Shown: positions 26,784-36,387, numbered from the stretch's first letter. The stretch: 64,000 nucleotides of DNA from Pseudanabaena biceps (GCA_013361095.1 JAATWA010000001.1:2458501-2522500); one strand, 5' to 3'. A program made the numbers and translations. Notes: generated by a model from the sequence alone, not told the origin.

Positions 26784-28110
26784 GAGAGTGTACAGTAAAT
26801 TGTGTAAAGTCTAGGAAGTATACAGAGAGATAATCTAGACACACAATTACTAACACCAAAAAGATGAATATACGCAAAGAATTGCTAGATGAATTGCTAC
26901 AAGAATGTAAAACTCCACCCGACCTATTCGGAGAAGGAGGAATTCTCAAACAACTAACTACCGCCTTAGTGGAGCGAGCATTGGAAGCAGAACTATCCAC
27001 GCATCTGGGGTACAAGAAGCATGAATCCAGACCAAAAGGGCAAAGCAACAGTCGCAACGGCTATAGTCAGAAAACAGTGCAAGGGGACTTCGGCGTAGCG
27101 GAAATCGCCATACCCCGCGATCACCAAGGAGAGTTTGAACCGCAGATGGTGAAGAAAGGACAAAGCCGATTGTCAGGACTAGACGAAAAGATCATCTCCT
27201 TGTAGGCACGAGGCCTGAGTGTCAGGGATACCCAAGCCCAGTTGCAAGAAATGTATGGTGTCGAAGTATCACCGACACTAATCTCCAATGTGACTGATGC
27301 GGTAATTGATGAGGTGAAGCAATGGCAAAATCGCCCTCTAGATGCAGTTTACCCGATCGTATTTATGGACTGTCTAGTCATCAAAGTCCGAGACAATGGT
27401 CGGGTAATCAATAAATCCCTGTACTTTGCACTGGCGGTGAATATGGACGGGTACAAGGAATTATTGGGGATGTGGATTTCACGATTGGGAAGGTGCGAAA
27501 TTCTGGTTGTCAGTACTCACCGAAATTCACAACCGTGGGGTCAAGGATATTTTGATTGCTTGTATTGATGGTTTAACTGGTTTTCCCAAGGCACTTGAAA
27601 CGGTATTTCCCAAAACTCAGGTACAGTTGTGCATTGTTCACATGGTGCGTAACTCGGTCGCTTTTGTCCCCTGGCAACAACGCAAGCAAGTCTGTGCTGA
27701 CCTCAAGACTATTTACAGTGCGGCAACTGAATCGGAGGCAGAGTTTAATCTCGAACTCTTTGCCGAAAAATGGGACAAGCAATATCCGTCGATCTCCAAG
27801 TCTTGGCGCAGTCATTAGGCGAATATTATCCCCTTCTTTGCTTTCCCGCCTGAGATTCGCAGGGCAATTTATACCACCAATGCGATTGAGTCAATGAATA
27901 GCAGTTTGCGGAAGGTGATTAAATCTCAACAGATTTTTCCATCTGCTGCTGCTGCTTTCAAGCTAGTCTATTTGGCGATGCGGAATATCTCGAAGAAGTG
28001 GACGATGCCAATTCGTGATTGGAAGCCCGCATTGAATCGCTTTGCTATCCTCTTCGAGGATCGTCTCCACATCTAGCTTCTAGACTTTACACATTTTACT
28101 TGACAGTCTC
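26784..28110 (+). mobile_element. Full-length but defective IS256-family element, copy 1
   Basis: It is 1327 bp between imperfect inverted repeats GAGAGTGTACAGTAAATTG and, inverted, GAGACTGTCAAGTAAAATG. Copy 2 at 52079-53405 has exactly the same length. No target duplication is visible at either end. The transposase inside carries three disabling changes shared with copy 2. Confidence 0.9.
26864..28076 (+). pseudogene. IS256-family transposase with two TAG stops and a frameshift
   Basis: Joining the frames gives a mutator-type transposase of about 400 residues. Breaks are a TAG at 27203-27205 (in IISL*ARGLS, where family members have Tyr), a one-base gain near 27482-27493 after MWIS, and a TAG at 27816-27818 (in SWRSH*ANIIPFF, where the fragment at 16433 has Trp). 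Regions either side are well preserved, including [25 protein letters not shown] and [11 protein letters not shown]. It should not make active transposase. It differs from copy 2 at several bases but shares all three lesions. Confidence 0.88.
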
Positions 28111-28176
28111 GAAGACATCCAAATCGAATAGTTCAGCTAAATCTTAATATGGCTTTAAATAATCTATAAAATCAAA

Positions 28177-28206
28177 AAAAGCCTTGGAAATATTTCCAAG
28201 GCTTTT
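28177..28206 (-). terminator. Terminator hairpin after pilQ
   Basis: AAAAGCCTTGGAAA and its inverse complement form a tight stem flanked by A/T runs, 37 bases past the pilQ stop. It suits termination of the minus-strand pilus operon. Confidence 0.85.
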
Positions 28207-28242
28207 GAATGGGAGTGTAAATGATGAAGGAAAATGCGAAAC

Positions 28243-30537
28243 CTATTGAGTTTTGCGTTGGTTACTATCCAGAACCTTCTGAGTTTCAGGATTTGGTTGA
28301 TAGGTATAGCCCCAAGTTGCGTTCTGACTGTCATCAATGATGCGAGGTGTAACGATGATAATTACTTCACTACGACTATTTCTTGAACTGGAACTTCTAA
28401 ATAAAGCTCCAATAATAGGTAGATCCCCAAGGATGGGTACTTTACTTGTTGTTTCAATTTCAGAATCTTGAATAACTCCTGAAAGGACTAAAGTCTGAGC
28501 ATCACGTAGGCGGATTCTACCAGAATTTAGAACTCTTTCAGAAATTGTGCTTATAACATTAGTAGCACCACCCGCAGCAAGGGGAAAAGTACCACTAATG
28601 CTAGATATTCTTGGTGAAACTGACAGGTTGATAAAACCGTTGTCATCAATCCTTTCAATATTAATTGCGAGAGTTAGACCGACTGGTGCAAATGTAGCAG
28701 TAGTAGTAACTGTAGACTGAGTAGAAGGAGGAATAGGAGGTGTAATAGTAGAAGTAATATTACTAACAACATTATTTGTCAATGCGATCGTAGCAGACTC
28801 ACCTTCTTGAACAGTTAGATTTGGATCTGTCAAAATTTTAGCGTTTCCACTAGACAATGAAGCAGAAAGAGCGGCAATTATTGATGTTGGCAGTGATAAA
28901 GGTGTACTACTGTCAAAGCCAATTCCGATAGTGTTAGCGGCAACGAAAGTATTAGACTGTGTGATAGTTGGATTGCCTCCAGTTGTAGTGAGTCCACCAC
29001 CAAGAGTTTGAGTACTCCCTAGATTCACTTCTACAACACGTACATTGACTGTAACTTGACGTTTACGTAGATCTAATCTTGCCACTTGAGCTTCAGCAAA
29101 TTCTACTTGTCGTGGAGTTCCAATTAAGGTTATTGAGTTAGAGCGTTCTTCAGCGATTACTTGCAATCCTTTTAATAGAGGTGTTGCTCCAGACTCAGGT
29201 GTTATGGAGACAGTCTCTAATGTTGGCACAGCTTCAGTGGTAACGTTAACAACCACTGATGCAGCAGTTCCTAGTGTGGCAGTCTGTACCCCAGGGATGG
29301 GTCGTTGACGGTTAACAACACGGGAAGCACCTAGACCAATTAGGTAAGCGGAAGCTTCACCCGTTGTAATTTGATTGAGTCGGTAACTCTTAGAAACAAG
29401 ATTCTTGAGAGTTACGGGAAGCTTTGTCGCCACAAAAATTGTTTGACCGATGCGATTGGCTTCTAGTCCAGTAATTCTCAAAACATTGTTGAACACATCT
29501 TGAGCAGTTTCATTCTCAATGGACAAACTAACAGGTTGCTTTAGTCCCGTAGTTGCGCCAGCCACAGGAGCAGTCGCACCAGCCGCTAGAGGAGCTTCAG
29601 CAGAAACAACACTCAACCCCGCAACTCGACCAATTAAAGTCAAAACCTCGATCGCAGGAGCATCACGAAGAGTAATTCTCGGAACACGCTCAGCCGTACC
29701 TAGCTCAACGATATCAGCACGCAATTTTGAAGTAGTTGTGGCAATATCGCCAACGGGTGGAGTCTTGATTTGGCGAAAAGGAGGCACAACCCCAGGCACA
29801 CGACCTGGTAACTGTGGAGTCACAGGATTAGCAACAGGAGGAGGAGTTGTATTTTGAGCAGTGATTTGAGCTGATCGAGTCTTACCATTAGGATCAGTGA
29901 TCGTTACCTTTGGCTCAAACAGTGGTTGCCCAACTGACGAGCCAGTAGAATTTTGAGCGATCAAAACTCGATCATTATCAGCAGAGTTTGGACGGTTCGC
30001 AATACCAGCTTCAGGAGCATTTGCCGCAGTGAGGACATTGGGTTGAACTGCGGTAGGTTGCATCTCAAGACTAAAAGTTAAGCTATCTCCACTATCTTGG
30101 CGCTTGATCAAATCCTTAAACATTTCAGGATTATTAGCAGTAACTCGAATCCTTACTTTGTTTGCGGCATACTGGGTCGCCTCGATCGCACTGATGCCAG
30201 GCGCAGGATTGGTTTGGGTAAAGCTTGCATTGCCATTACCTAGCTGCAACTGTGCGCCATTGAGCAGAGCTACCCAAGACTTACCTTGTCGAGTGTAAGT
30301 GACCTGTGGGCGATCGCTACTGGCAAAGTCTAACTTGAGATTTAGGCGATCGCCTGTTACTCCAGCATTGATATCAGTAATCCGACTTGCTACCGCCACC
30401 ACATCTGACTGATTAGTAGAGATGGGGGTTTGGGTTTGAGCTTGTAGTGCCAACACCTGCGGATAGCTCATCGCAATCAGAAACCAGAAAGCCAGAGACT
30501 TAGTACCCAATTTTTGATTCAACTTCTTAGCATTCAT
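28243..30537 (-). CDS. pilQ: Type IV pilus secretin PilQ
   Basis: PilQ forms the outer-membrane channel through which the type IV pilus passes. The protein has 764 residues. A signal peptide ends around VLALQAQT. An AMIN domain (about 50-140) has VTDINAGVTGDRLNLKLDF. A linker, secretin N-domains (AIEVLTLIGRVAGLSVV, then the NolW-like KSYRLNQITTGEA) and the C-terminal secretin domain (RKRQVTVNVRVVEVN and the end VIIIVTPRIIDD) follow. I chose ATG 30537 rather than the frame's first start at 30645: AGGAG sits nine bases upstream and the signal peptide begins there. It is last in pilMNOQ. Confidence 0.93.
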   Translation of the reverse strand: MNAKKLNQKLGTKSLAFWFLIAMSYPQVLALQAQTQTPISTNQSDVVAVASRITDINAGVTGDRLNLKLDFASSDRPQVTYTRQGKSWVALLNGAQLQLGNGNASFTQTNPAPGISAIEATQYAANKVRIRVTANNPEMFKDLIKRQDSGDSLTFSLEMQPTAVQPNVLTAANAPEAGIANRPNSADNDRVLIAQNSTGSSVGQPLFEPKVTITDPNGKTRSAQITAQNTTPPPVANPVTPQLPGRVPGVVPPFRQIKTPPVGDIATTTSKLRADIVELGTAERVPRITLRDAPAIEVLTLIGRVAGLSVVSAEAPLAAGATAPVAGATTGLKQPVSLSIENETAQDVFNNVLRITGLEANRIGQTIFVATKLPVTLKNLVSKSYRLNQITTGEASAYLIGLGASRVVNRQRPIPGVQTATLGTAASVVVNVTTEAVPTLETVSITPESGATPLLKGLQVIAEERSNSITLIGTPRQVEFAEAQVARLDLRKRQVTVNVRVVEVNLGSTQTLGGGLTTTGGNPTITQSNTFVAANTIGIGFDSSTPLSLPTSIIAALSASLSSGNAKILTDPNLTVQEGESATIALTNNVVSNITSTITPPIPPSTQSTVTTTATFAPVGLTLAINIERIDDNGFINLSVSPRISSISGTFPLAAGGATNVISTISERVLNSGRIRLRDAQTLVLSGVIQDSEIETTSKVPILGDLPIIGALFRSSSSRNSRSEVIIIVTPRIIDDSQNATWGYTYQPNPETQKVLDSNQRKTQ

Positions 30538-30713
30538 AAAATTACACTCCTCTAGTTCCTGAATGGAACTCAATACTCTTAAATCTTTGTAACTAGTTTG
30601 GCTAGATGCTACCAACCAACAACAGAACCAACGCAAAATTGACATGATTATGGTGCGAGATTATACCACAGTTTGTCAATTTTAAATCAAAAAAAAATAA
30701 TAGCCCTGACTAC

Positions 30714-30735
30714 ATAAGGGGCTTAAGCCCCTTAT
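30714..30735. repeat. Short perfect palindrome between pilO and pilQ
   Basis: ATAAGGGGCTTAAGCCCCTTAT is self-complementary with no separate loop. It lies in the 210-base gap between pilO and pilQ and could act as a partial terminator. A similar core, GGAGCTTAAGCCCCTTG, occurs near 49835. Confidence 0.75.
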
Positions 30736-30747
30736 TGCCATCTACTA

Positions 30748-31509
30748 CTACTTCTTGGGTGGTGCAGCCGCCGCCGCATCAGCGGCTTTCTTTAACTCCT
30801 CTGCGGTCTTAGGCACAAAAGCTTGCAACGTAAAATCAGCAGCAATCAATGGCGGCAAGCTATCAATGAGTAATTTCTCTTTGCCAGCAGCGATTGGGCG
30901 CGAAAACTTAAAAGTAGTAACTGGTAAAGTCTTTTTGGTTAGTTTTAAATCCTTGACTATCAGTAAAGGTCTTAAGCGCTCAATCTTTTGGATGGTATTG
31001 AGTACATCTTCAAACTTGCCATCAAACCCAATCGTAAAGGTGCAGGTATCATATTGAACACCAATCACGCAGGGTACTGGCTGAAATGCTCTTAAAGTTC
31101 CTGCTAACTCGTAAGAGAAATCTGGAGGTAAAGAAATCACAATAGTCTTAGGGATTTGTTCTTGAATATCACGGATCAACGTATCTATATTGTCTACGTT
31201 AGGTAATAGAGAAAGTACAAAATTACTCTGCTGATTCGCCTCTTCGATTTTTGTAGCGATATTACCTTTACTAGCAACCTGAGCTTCTAATGTAGACACT
31301 TCAGTTTTGCTTTTTTCAATACTCTCTTGCCCCGTCTGAACCTGACTCCAGATCGGCATAACATAGTTTGCGGCAACATAACCCGCTAAGCCCACTCCAG
31401 CTATACCGATTAAAATCCCTAGAATCTTTGAAGTTAAGGTAACTCCAAATAGAGTAATACCGCCTCCCGCGCTATCATCAATTCCTGAGGTAGCTCCAAA
31501 ATTTGTCAT
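30748..31509 (-). CDS. pilO: Type IV pilus inner-membrane protein PilO
   Basis: PilO pairs with PilN to link the inner-membrane platform to the secretin. The protein has 253 residues, with one membrane segment at about 30-52. A coiled coil follows (about 58-95), then a periplasmic ferredoxin-like domain and an Ala/Lys-rich tail ending AAAPPKK. Its start is one base after the pilN stop. The 210-base gap to pilQ contains no pilP-like gene. Assignment rests on topology and gene order as well as weak sequence likeness. Confidence 0.85.
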   Translation of the reverse strand: MTNFGATSGIDDSAGGGITLFGVTLTSKILGILIGIAGVGLAGYVAANYVMPIWSQVQTGQESIEKSKTEVSTLEAQVASKGNIATKIEEANQQSNFVLSLLPNVDNIDTLIRDIQEQIPKTIVISLPPDFSYELAGTLRAFQPVPCVIGVQYDTCTFTIGFDGKFEDVLNTIQKIERLRPLLIVKDLKLTKKTLPVTTFKFSRPIAAGKEKLLIDSLPPLIAADFTLQAFVPKTAEELKKAADAAAAAPPKK

Positions 31510-31510
31510 T

Positions 31511-32224
31511 TTATTTTATTACTCCCTTTTGCCTTAATAAGTTGACACGAGTTACCAAACCATCAGCTCCTGTTTTTTGAAGTTCAGGTAGGATCTCGGC
31601 TGGACTCTTTGGTGTGGTAGCAGTTTGGATTTGAAAATTAACCAAGGTGAAATTATTATCTGCGGTTGCTTGCTGCAAAGTTGAAGAAACCAGCCTAGTA
31701 TTAACAGGATCTAGAAGTGGCGAAGCTTTGAGTAACAACAAAAAGTCGTTTAGCTCGTTGTAGTTAGTCGCTTTGCCATTGAGAGATATGGTCGATCCTG
31801 TTAGAGTGGGGGCTTGAGGATTAGGGACAGCAGTTGCCTGAGTTATTGTGTCAACTTGGACGGTAATGGGAGTACGTTTTCTAATTTCGTCAGATAGCGC
31901 ACTCACAGGTATGTTCCCGACAAATAGAGCTACCAGCTGTGCGGTTCTATCTTGAATTTCTTTTAGTTGTTTCTCTTGACCTTGGAGTGCTGTCAATTTA
32001 CCTGTAAGTGCTGTCTTTTTGGCTGTTAATTTGGAGATATCTTGCTGAATTCCCTCGTTAGCAGCATTAAGAACCAAGAACGCACCACCGACGAGCGCTA
32101 AGGCAACCACGGCTACAGCACCGCCATAGATCAGAAATTGTGAATCCGCAATCGGCTGTCTCTCTATGGACTGAGCTTCACTAGCAGCGCGATCGCTTAA
32201 AAAATTAATATCAAGTGTATACAT
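31511..32224 (-). CDS. pilN: Type IV pilus assembly protein PilN
   Basis: PilN binds PilM through a short cytoplasmic N-terminus and PilO through its periplasmic part. The protein has 237 residues. The N-terminal segment contains LDINFLSDR, the PilM-binding motif that reads I/L-N-L-L-P in many bacteria. A single membrane helix lies at about 32-53, followed by a coiled coil and a compact domain. It starts 8 bases after pilM and ends one base before pilO, so translation is probably coupled. Confidence 0.87.
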   Translation of the reverse strand: MYTLDINFLSDRAASEAQSIERQPIADSQFLIYGGAVAVVALALVGGAFLVLNAANEGIQQDISKLTAKKTALTGKLTALQGQEKQLKEIQDRTAQLVALFVGNIPVSALSDEIRKRTPITVQVDTITQATAVPNPQAPTLTGSTISLNGKATNYNELNDFLLLLKASPLLDPVNTRLVSSTLQQATADNNFTLVNFQIQTATTPKSPAEILPELQKTGADGLVTRVNLLRQKGVIK

Positions 32225-32232
32225 AGCTATTT

Positions 32233-33345
32233 TTAAACCTCCCTCAAACCTAGACCTAGCACAACTGATAGAGACATCCGATCTTGGATTGGTATTTCTC
32301 CATCAACGGTGATGCCCATCGTAGCGATCGGATCAATTGCACTAGCAGCAATACCCAATCTCTGGCTAAAGAATTCATTCAACTGTCCAATACAAGCTCC
32401 AGGACCTGCGATTAGCAGTTGCACTACATCTGAACCAGGGGATTGGCTAGTATAGAAATCAATTGATCTTCGTAGTTCATCGGACAGATCGCCAACTACG
32501 CGCATAATTGCTGCATCTCCGGGAGTACTACCACCGCCACCCGCAAGACCAACTGTATCCATTGACTGCACAGGCACAGACATAGAACCTAACATTTCCA
32601 TATCTGTTGTGCGTCTTGGAGGGAGATTGATCGCTCGCAGTTGAGCGTTCTGGATCTGCGCGGTTCCAATGGGGAAGGTTCGAGAAAACTGAGGTACACC
32701 ATCGACAGTCACCGTAATTTCTGTCGCCTCATATTCAATATCAACGATCGCTACAGCTTCAGCGATCGTGCTATACCTAGCCAGCTCATTGTGTAAGGCA
32801 CGAATCAGCGCGAAGCTGCTCACCTCCACAATATCCACTTGTAATTGAGCTATTTCTAGTACATTGATATAACTATCTGTTACTTCTTTTGGTGTTGCCA
32901 CCATCAAAATTTCTATCCGCTCGATACCATCATCATCAAGGGCTGTACCCAATTTTTGATAGTCCACATCAGCATCTTCACGGGGAAAAGGCAAATATAG
33001 ACTAGCCTCTTGATTGAGTACCATTTCGCGCAACTCCATATCAGGAATTTCCGCAGGTAGCCGAATTAGACGACTCACGGTTTCGCGCCCTGGCAATGCA
33101 GTCGCTACCTTTTTTAGTTTTACTTTCTTTTCTGCAAGCAGACTGCGAATAATTTCTCCCAGCGCTACAGGATCAAGAATGCGCCCTTCTTCAACTGTGC
33201 CTTCAGGAAGCTCAACGCTAGCATAGGTCACTAGCTTGAAGGAAGACTGACCTTTACGGCGCAGTTGAACTAGGTTAACTTTTTCGGAAGTAATTTCAAT
33301 TCCGATGCCTTTTTTAGACTTTCCGCCAAACTTTAAGCCGAACAT
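32233..33345 (-). CDS. pilM: Actin-like type IV pilus protein PilM
   Basis: PilM is a cytoplasmic actin-fold ATPase that attaches to the PilN tail. The protein has 370 residues. It has GIGIEITSEKVNLVQLRR at the N-terminus (phosphate-1-like loop), ATALPGRETVSRLIRLP, a second motif AIVDIEYEATEITV, and LLIAGPGACIGQLNEFF (adenosine-type motif) near the C-terminus. It is first in the operon pilM-pilN-pilO-pilQ. The leader upstream (33346-33725) is packed with hairpins, so expression may be controlled there. Confidence 0.92.
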   Translation of the reverse strand: MFGLKFGGKSKKGIGIEITSEKVNLVQLRRKGQSSFKLVTYASVELPEGTVEEGRILDPVALGEIIRSLLAEKKVKLKKVATALPGRETVSRLIRLPAEIPDMELREMVLNQEASLYLPFPREDADVDYQKLGTALDDDGIERIEILMVATPKEVTDSYINVLEIAQLQVDIVEVSSFALIRALHNELARYSTIAEAVAIVDIEYEATEITVTVDGVPQFSRTFPIGTAQIQNAQLRAINLPPRRTTDMEMLGSMSVPVQSMDTVGLAGGGGSTPGDAAIMRVVGDLSDELRRSIDFYTSQSPGSDVVQLLIAGPGACIGQLNEFFSQRLGIAASAIDPIATMGITVDGEIPIQDRMSLSVVLGLGLREV

Positions 33346-33557
33346 AAGCGTGTCTTTACGAGTTTTGTAGCTTTTGTAGCACTGGGCATACTAAACAATG
33401 GAGGGATTATAGACTGATAGTGTCCATTGTCAATAGCACAGGCGCAAATAATTCTGACAAATATTGAGAATGTCTGATTTTGCCTTGTTTCTTATAGACG
33501 ATTTTGGTCTTTTTCGCAAATAAAACGCAAACAAACAGAAATTCTCTTTATGAAACT

Positions 33558-33602
33558 AATTTTGGGTTTTGCAGCGCCTTAGGCGCTGCAAAACCCAAAA
33601 TT
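33558..33602. repeat. Perfect palindrome, 21-bp arms, TTA loop
   Basis: AATTTTGGGTTTTGCAGCGCC and its inverse complement flank TTA. Its right arm overlaps a second hairpin at 33597-33622, so the two structures are mutually exclusive. It is upstream of pilM. Confidence 0.9.
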
Positions 33603-33622
33603 GGTTTTTTGAAAACCAATTT
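33597..33622. repeat. Hairpin overlapping the previous palindrome
   Basis: AAAATTGGTTTT and its inverse complement surround TT/TG. It shares bases with 33558-33602, giving an either/or pair of stems. Confidence 0.75.
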
Positions 33623-33641
33623 TTATAATGTGAATTGCTGG

Positions 33642-33686
33642 CAAACAAAAAAAGGTTGAAGCACCGCTTCAACCTTTTTTTGTTTG
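33642..33686. terminator. Strong terminator-like palindrome, 21-bp arms
   Basis: CAAACAAAAAAAGGTTGAAGC and its inverse complement flank ACC, with the A- and T-tracts of a two-way terminator. It lies 40 bases past the stop of the minus-strand DUF4168 gene and would separate it from pilM. Confidence 0.88.
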
Positions 33687-33725
33687 TGAAAAAGACCAAA
33701 ATTGCTAAGCAATGCGATTCTTTTT

Positions 33726-34265
33726 TTATTTGGCATCTCGCAACTTCATCTGGCGAGATTGAATTAAACTTCGCAGGCTTGCGTCTTGTCTTTGCTGGCG
33801 AGTCATCTGATTAAACTCTTTATTAGTAAATCCATGACGACGGATTTCGTCTTCAGTGAAGTTGCGTAGTTGTTCGCAGAGATTTTGGAGAAAGTCGGGT
33901 TGCTGCGATAAGTCACACACTCTAACTTGTTGAGACTCCGCTTGATTAGCGACACTGTTCCAGTTAGGGTTTTGCTTTGCTGTCTTAAATATTTCAAGGC
34001 GCTTATTTTCGATCGCATTGACGGCTGCGGCATAGCGCGTGACCTGATCATCGCCAAATATCGCTTGGTTAAGAATATTATTTAACTGGATGAGGGTTGG
34101 TGAAGTTTGAGCAAAAGCGGCTGAGCGATCGCTATTACTAACCGACTCGGCGATCGCGGTGGTCATTACACAAAAACATAGGCAGCCGACAGCACCTAAT
34201 TTTTTAGAAAGACAAATCAAATATTTTTTGAGATAACTAGAATGCCTCAGATCATTTACGTTCAT
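33726..34265 (-). CDS. Secreted DUF4168-like protein
   Basis: This 179-residue exported protein has a signal or anchor segment (about 18-40) and a mature part beginning near AFAQTSP. The conserved region has VTRYAAAVNAIENKRLEIF, a Cys in VRVCDLS, a second in NLCEQ, and HGFTNKEFNQMTRQQRQD. This is the pattern I recall for DUF4168, a family common in cyanobacteria and of unknown function. The two Cys could form a disulphide. It is transcribed alone, between prfB and the pilus operon. Confidence 0.75.
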   Translation of the reverse strand: MNVNDLRHSSYLKKYLICLSKKLGAVGCLCFCVMTTAIAESVSNSDRSAAFAQTSPTLIQLNNILNQAIFGDDQVTRYAAAVNAIENKRLEIFKTAKQNPNWNSVANQAESQQVRVCDLSQQPDFLQNLCEQLRNFTEDEIRRHGFTNKEFNQMTRQQRQDASLRSLIQSRQMKLRDAK

Positions 34266-34389
34266 AACTAACTGCCATTAATCGCCAAAAACACTAGGGA
34301 CGTACACTTGCAGCAATTTGCTTTCACACCCGCCACAACTAATTGCGCTTAGCTATATACAAAATTAATTTGCAAGTGTACTAATTGAC

Positions 34390-35497
34390 TCATATTGGCT
34401 GATTTTGTTGCCTCAGGTATGACTGGATAAACGGTTCGAGATCACCATCCATCACATTTTGAATATTAGTAGTTTCCACGCCTGTGCGTAAATCCTTAAC
34501 TAGTTGGTAAGGATGAAATACATAGTTGCGGATCTGGTTGCCCCACGCAGCTTCCACCATGTCTCCCCGAATATCAGCAATTTTCAGGGCGCGTTGCTCT
34601 TGAGCGATGATTAATAGCTTTGCCTTAAGTAGTCGCATTGCATTTTCTTTGTTTTGCAATTGCGAACGCTCTTGAGTACAGCGTACCGAGATCCCCGTGG
34701 GCAGGTGGGTGATTCGTACAGCAGTTTCCACCTTGTTAACGTTTTGTCCACCTTTACCACCCGCTCGTGTAGTGGTAATTTCTAGCTCTTTGGGGTCAAT
34801 ATCTAACTGCACATCTTCCTCTAGCAGTGGCATTACTTCCACACCAGCAAAGCTAGTTTGGCGCTTATCATTAGCATTAAAAGGCGAAATTCTTACCAAG
34901 CGATGGGTTCCTTTTTCGGGCGCAAGATAGCCGTAGGCATAGCGACCATGCACTAGCAAAGTTACTGATTTAATACCCGCCTCTTCACCCTCAGATATTT
35001 CCGAAATCTCTACTTTGTAGCCTTGTGACTCACAAAATCGGGTATACATCCGCAGTAGCATCTCTGTCCAGTCTTGGGAGTCAGTTCCTCCTGCGCCAGC
35101 ATTAATTGTCAAAACTGCGTCGTATTTGTCATAGGTTCCCGCTAGTAATTGTTCGAGATCCCAGCGATCAACTTCTTGGCGTAGTTGCTCTAGACTTTGT
35201 TTAGCTTCATTGGCAAGGGCAGGATCATCTTCTAGGCTGAGTAGTTCAGCGATCGCCTCTAGATTTTCGATAGTTTTTCGCCAGCGATCAAATTTTTCGA
35301 GATAGGACTTAAAGGCATCTAGCTCCCGCATTATCTTTTGGGCTTCGCCGCTATTTTCCCAAAATTCTGGTTGGGCAGCAGTTTGTTCAAGGTCACCTAT
35401 TTTTGCCGCGATCGCAGGTAAGTCAAAGATAGTCCTGAGCGATGCTCAGGCGTTGTGATAACAGTTGAGTCTCTCGTGCGATCTCCGTAACGTCCAC
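34390..35497 (-). CDS. prfB: Peptide chain release factor 2 with programmed +1 frameshift
   Basis: RF2 ends translation at UGA and UAA. The first 24 codons (35497-35426, GTG start, [11 protein letters not shown]) run to the in-frame TGA at 35425-35423 within CTT TGA C, preceded by the Shine-Dalgarno-like AGGACTAT. Skipping one base continues as [14 protein letters not shown] and on to 34390, giving about 368 residues, normal for RF2. The downstream part has the SPF anticodon-like tripeptide (RISPFNAN) and the GGQ catalytic loop ([14 protein letters not shown]). GGAG ten bases before the GTG supports the start; an in-frame ATG at 35518 is the alternative. The frameshift is the classical autoregulation: scarce RF2 favours the shift. 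Confidence 0.93.
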
Positions 35498-35648
35498 TCT
35501 GATTAGGCTCCAATTCATCTAAGTTAATTAGTCATCGATTATAGCCTCTGCTATTGCGATCGCCCCCAAAGAAAATAGTGTGGCAGCAATTCTGATTATA
35601 AAAATTGATTTTTAGAAAGCCAACCTTAGGCTGACTTTTCTAAAAACC

Positions 35649-35695
35649 AATTGTGGGATTTTCAGAGACTTTGGGGCTAAAAATCCCACAATTGG
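35649..35695. repeat. Inverted repeat, 16-bp arms
   Basis: CCAATTGTGGGATTTT and the inverse complement (one base lost) flank an 18-nt loop. It overlaps an imperfect hairpin to its left. Confidence 0.75.
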
Positions 35696-35816
35696 TTCCA
35701 TAATGATAATTCCTAAATAGTGGCGTTGCTTTTTTGGATTGTCAAAAAATACCCCAAAATAATTTGAGTAAATTTGCAATCGTCACGGATATATAGTGTT
35801 ACCAATACTAAAGAAA

Positions 35817-35859
35817 CAAGAAACTGATGCGCCCACAAAGTTGGCACATCAGTTTCTTG
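35817..35859. repeat. Near-perfect palindrome, 17-bp arms
   Basis: CAAGAAACTGATGCGCC pairs with its inverse complement with one G-T wobble, around a 9-nt loop. It lies upstream of the first FHA gene. Confidence 0.8.
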
Positions 35860-36006
35860 AAGTTTTGATTTTTATTAAGTTAAGTTAAGTTGTCAAAACT
35901 AAAACTGATGGCAGCGGACGTGCGCCGCAGTTCTTAGGGTTTTATATTTAATTGTTCCCAGCGACTTACTTAGCTAAAAATATTATTAGGGAAAAACAAT
36001 TAAAAT

Positions 36007-36387
36007 ATGCCTAAAAAACCCCAAGAAGAAACTGAAATCAGTGTTAATCTCTCCTCAGAGTCCACTTTAGTGGTTACCGATAATAGCGGGACTCGCAAAA
36101 TGCCCTTAGTTGAGGAAAAATATACAATAGGTCGGGAAACTGATAATAGTATTTGCCTCAATTCTGATTTTGTATCTCGCCATCACGCAATACTAGTTAA
36201 AGTAAAGCAGCGCAAAGGCCCTATGACCTATCGCATCCTAGATGGCAATATTGATGGCAAGCCCAGTAAAAACGGCATTGTCCTCAATGCACTCAGTCAA
36301 GTTTCTTCCCATGATTTACAAGATGGTGATATTGTCACCTTTGCTCCTGAAGTTCATATACTATATTTAGCTCCCAGAGCCATTTGA
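36007..36387 (+). CDS. FHA-domain protein, first of a pair
   Basis: This 126-residue protein is almost entirely a forkhead-associated domain, which binds phosphothreonine. It has the FHA signatures YTIGRETDNSICL (GR at the first loop), FVSRHHAIL (S-R-x-H) and the later NG in KNGIVLN. There is no other domain, membrane segment or enzyme motif. It probably acts as an adaptor in Ser/Thr phosphorylation. The second FHA gene begins 110 bases on and is clearly homologous (about half identical by eye), suggesting tandem duplication. Confidence 0.87.
   Translation: MPKKPQEETEISVNLSSESTLVVTDNSGTRKMPLVEEKYTIGRETDNSICLNSDFVSRHHAILVKVKQRKGPMTYRILDGNIDGKPSKNGIVLNALSQVSSHDLQDGDIVTFAPEVHILYLAPRAI

Larger units (their letters stand above)
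35498..36006. other. Divergent intergenic region with nested inverted repeats
   Basis: No gene is visible between prfB and the first FHA gene. It holds three inverted repeats: one at about 35607-35653 (imperfect, around TAGAAAGCCAACC), one at 35649-35695 (CCAATTGTGGGATTTT arms with an 18-nt loop), and 35817-35859. The first two overlap at CCAAT, as in the pilM leader. Confidence 0.6.

Noticed and set aside
27203..27818. Two in-frame TAG codons in the IS256 transposases as evidence for amber recoding
   Set aside because: One replaces Tyr and the other Trp, a one-base frameshift accompanies them, and no other gene in the window has internal TAG. Simple decay explains it.
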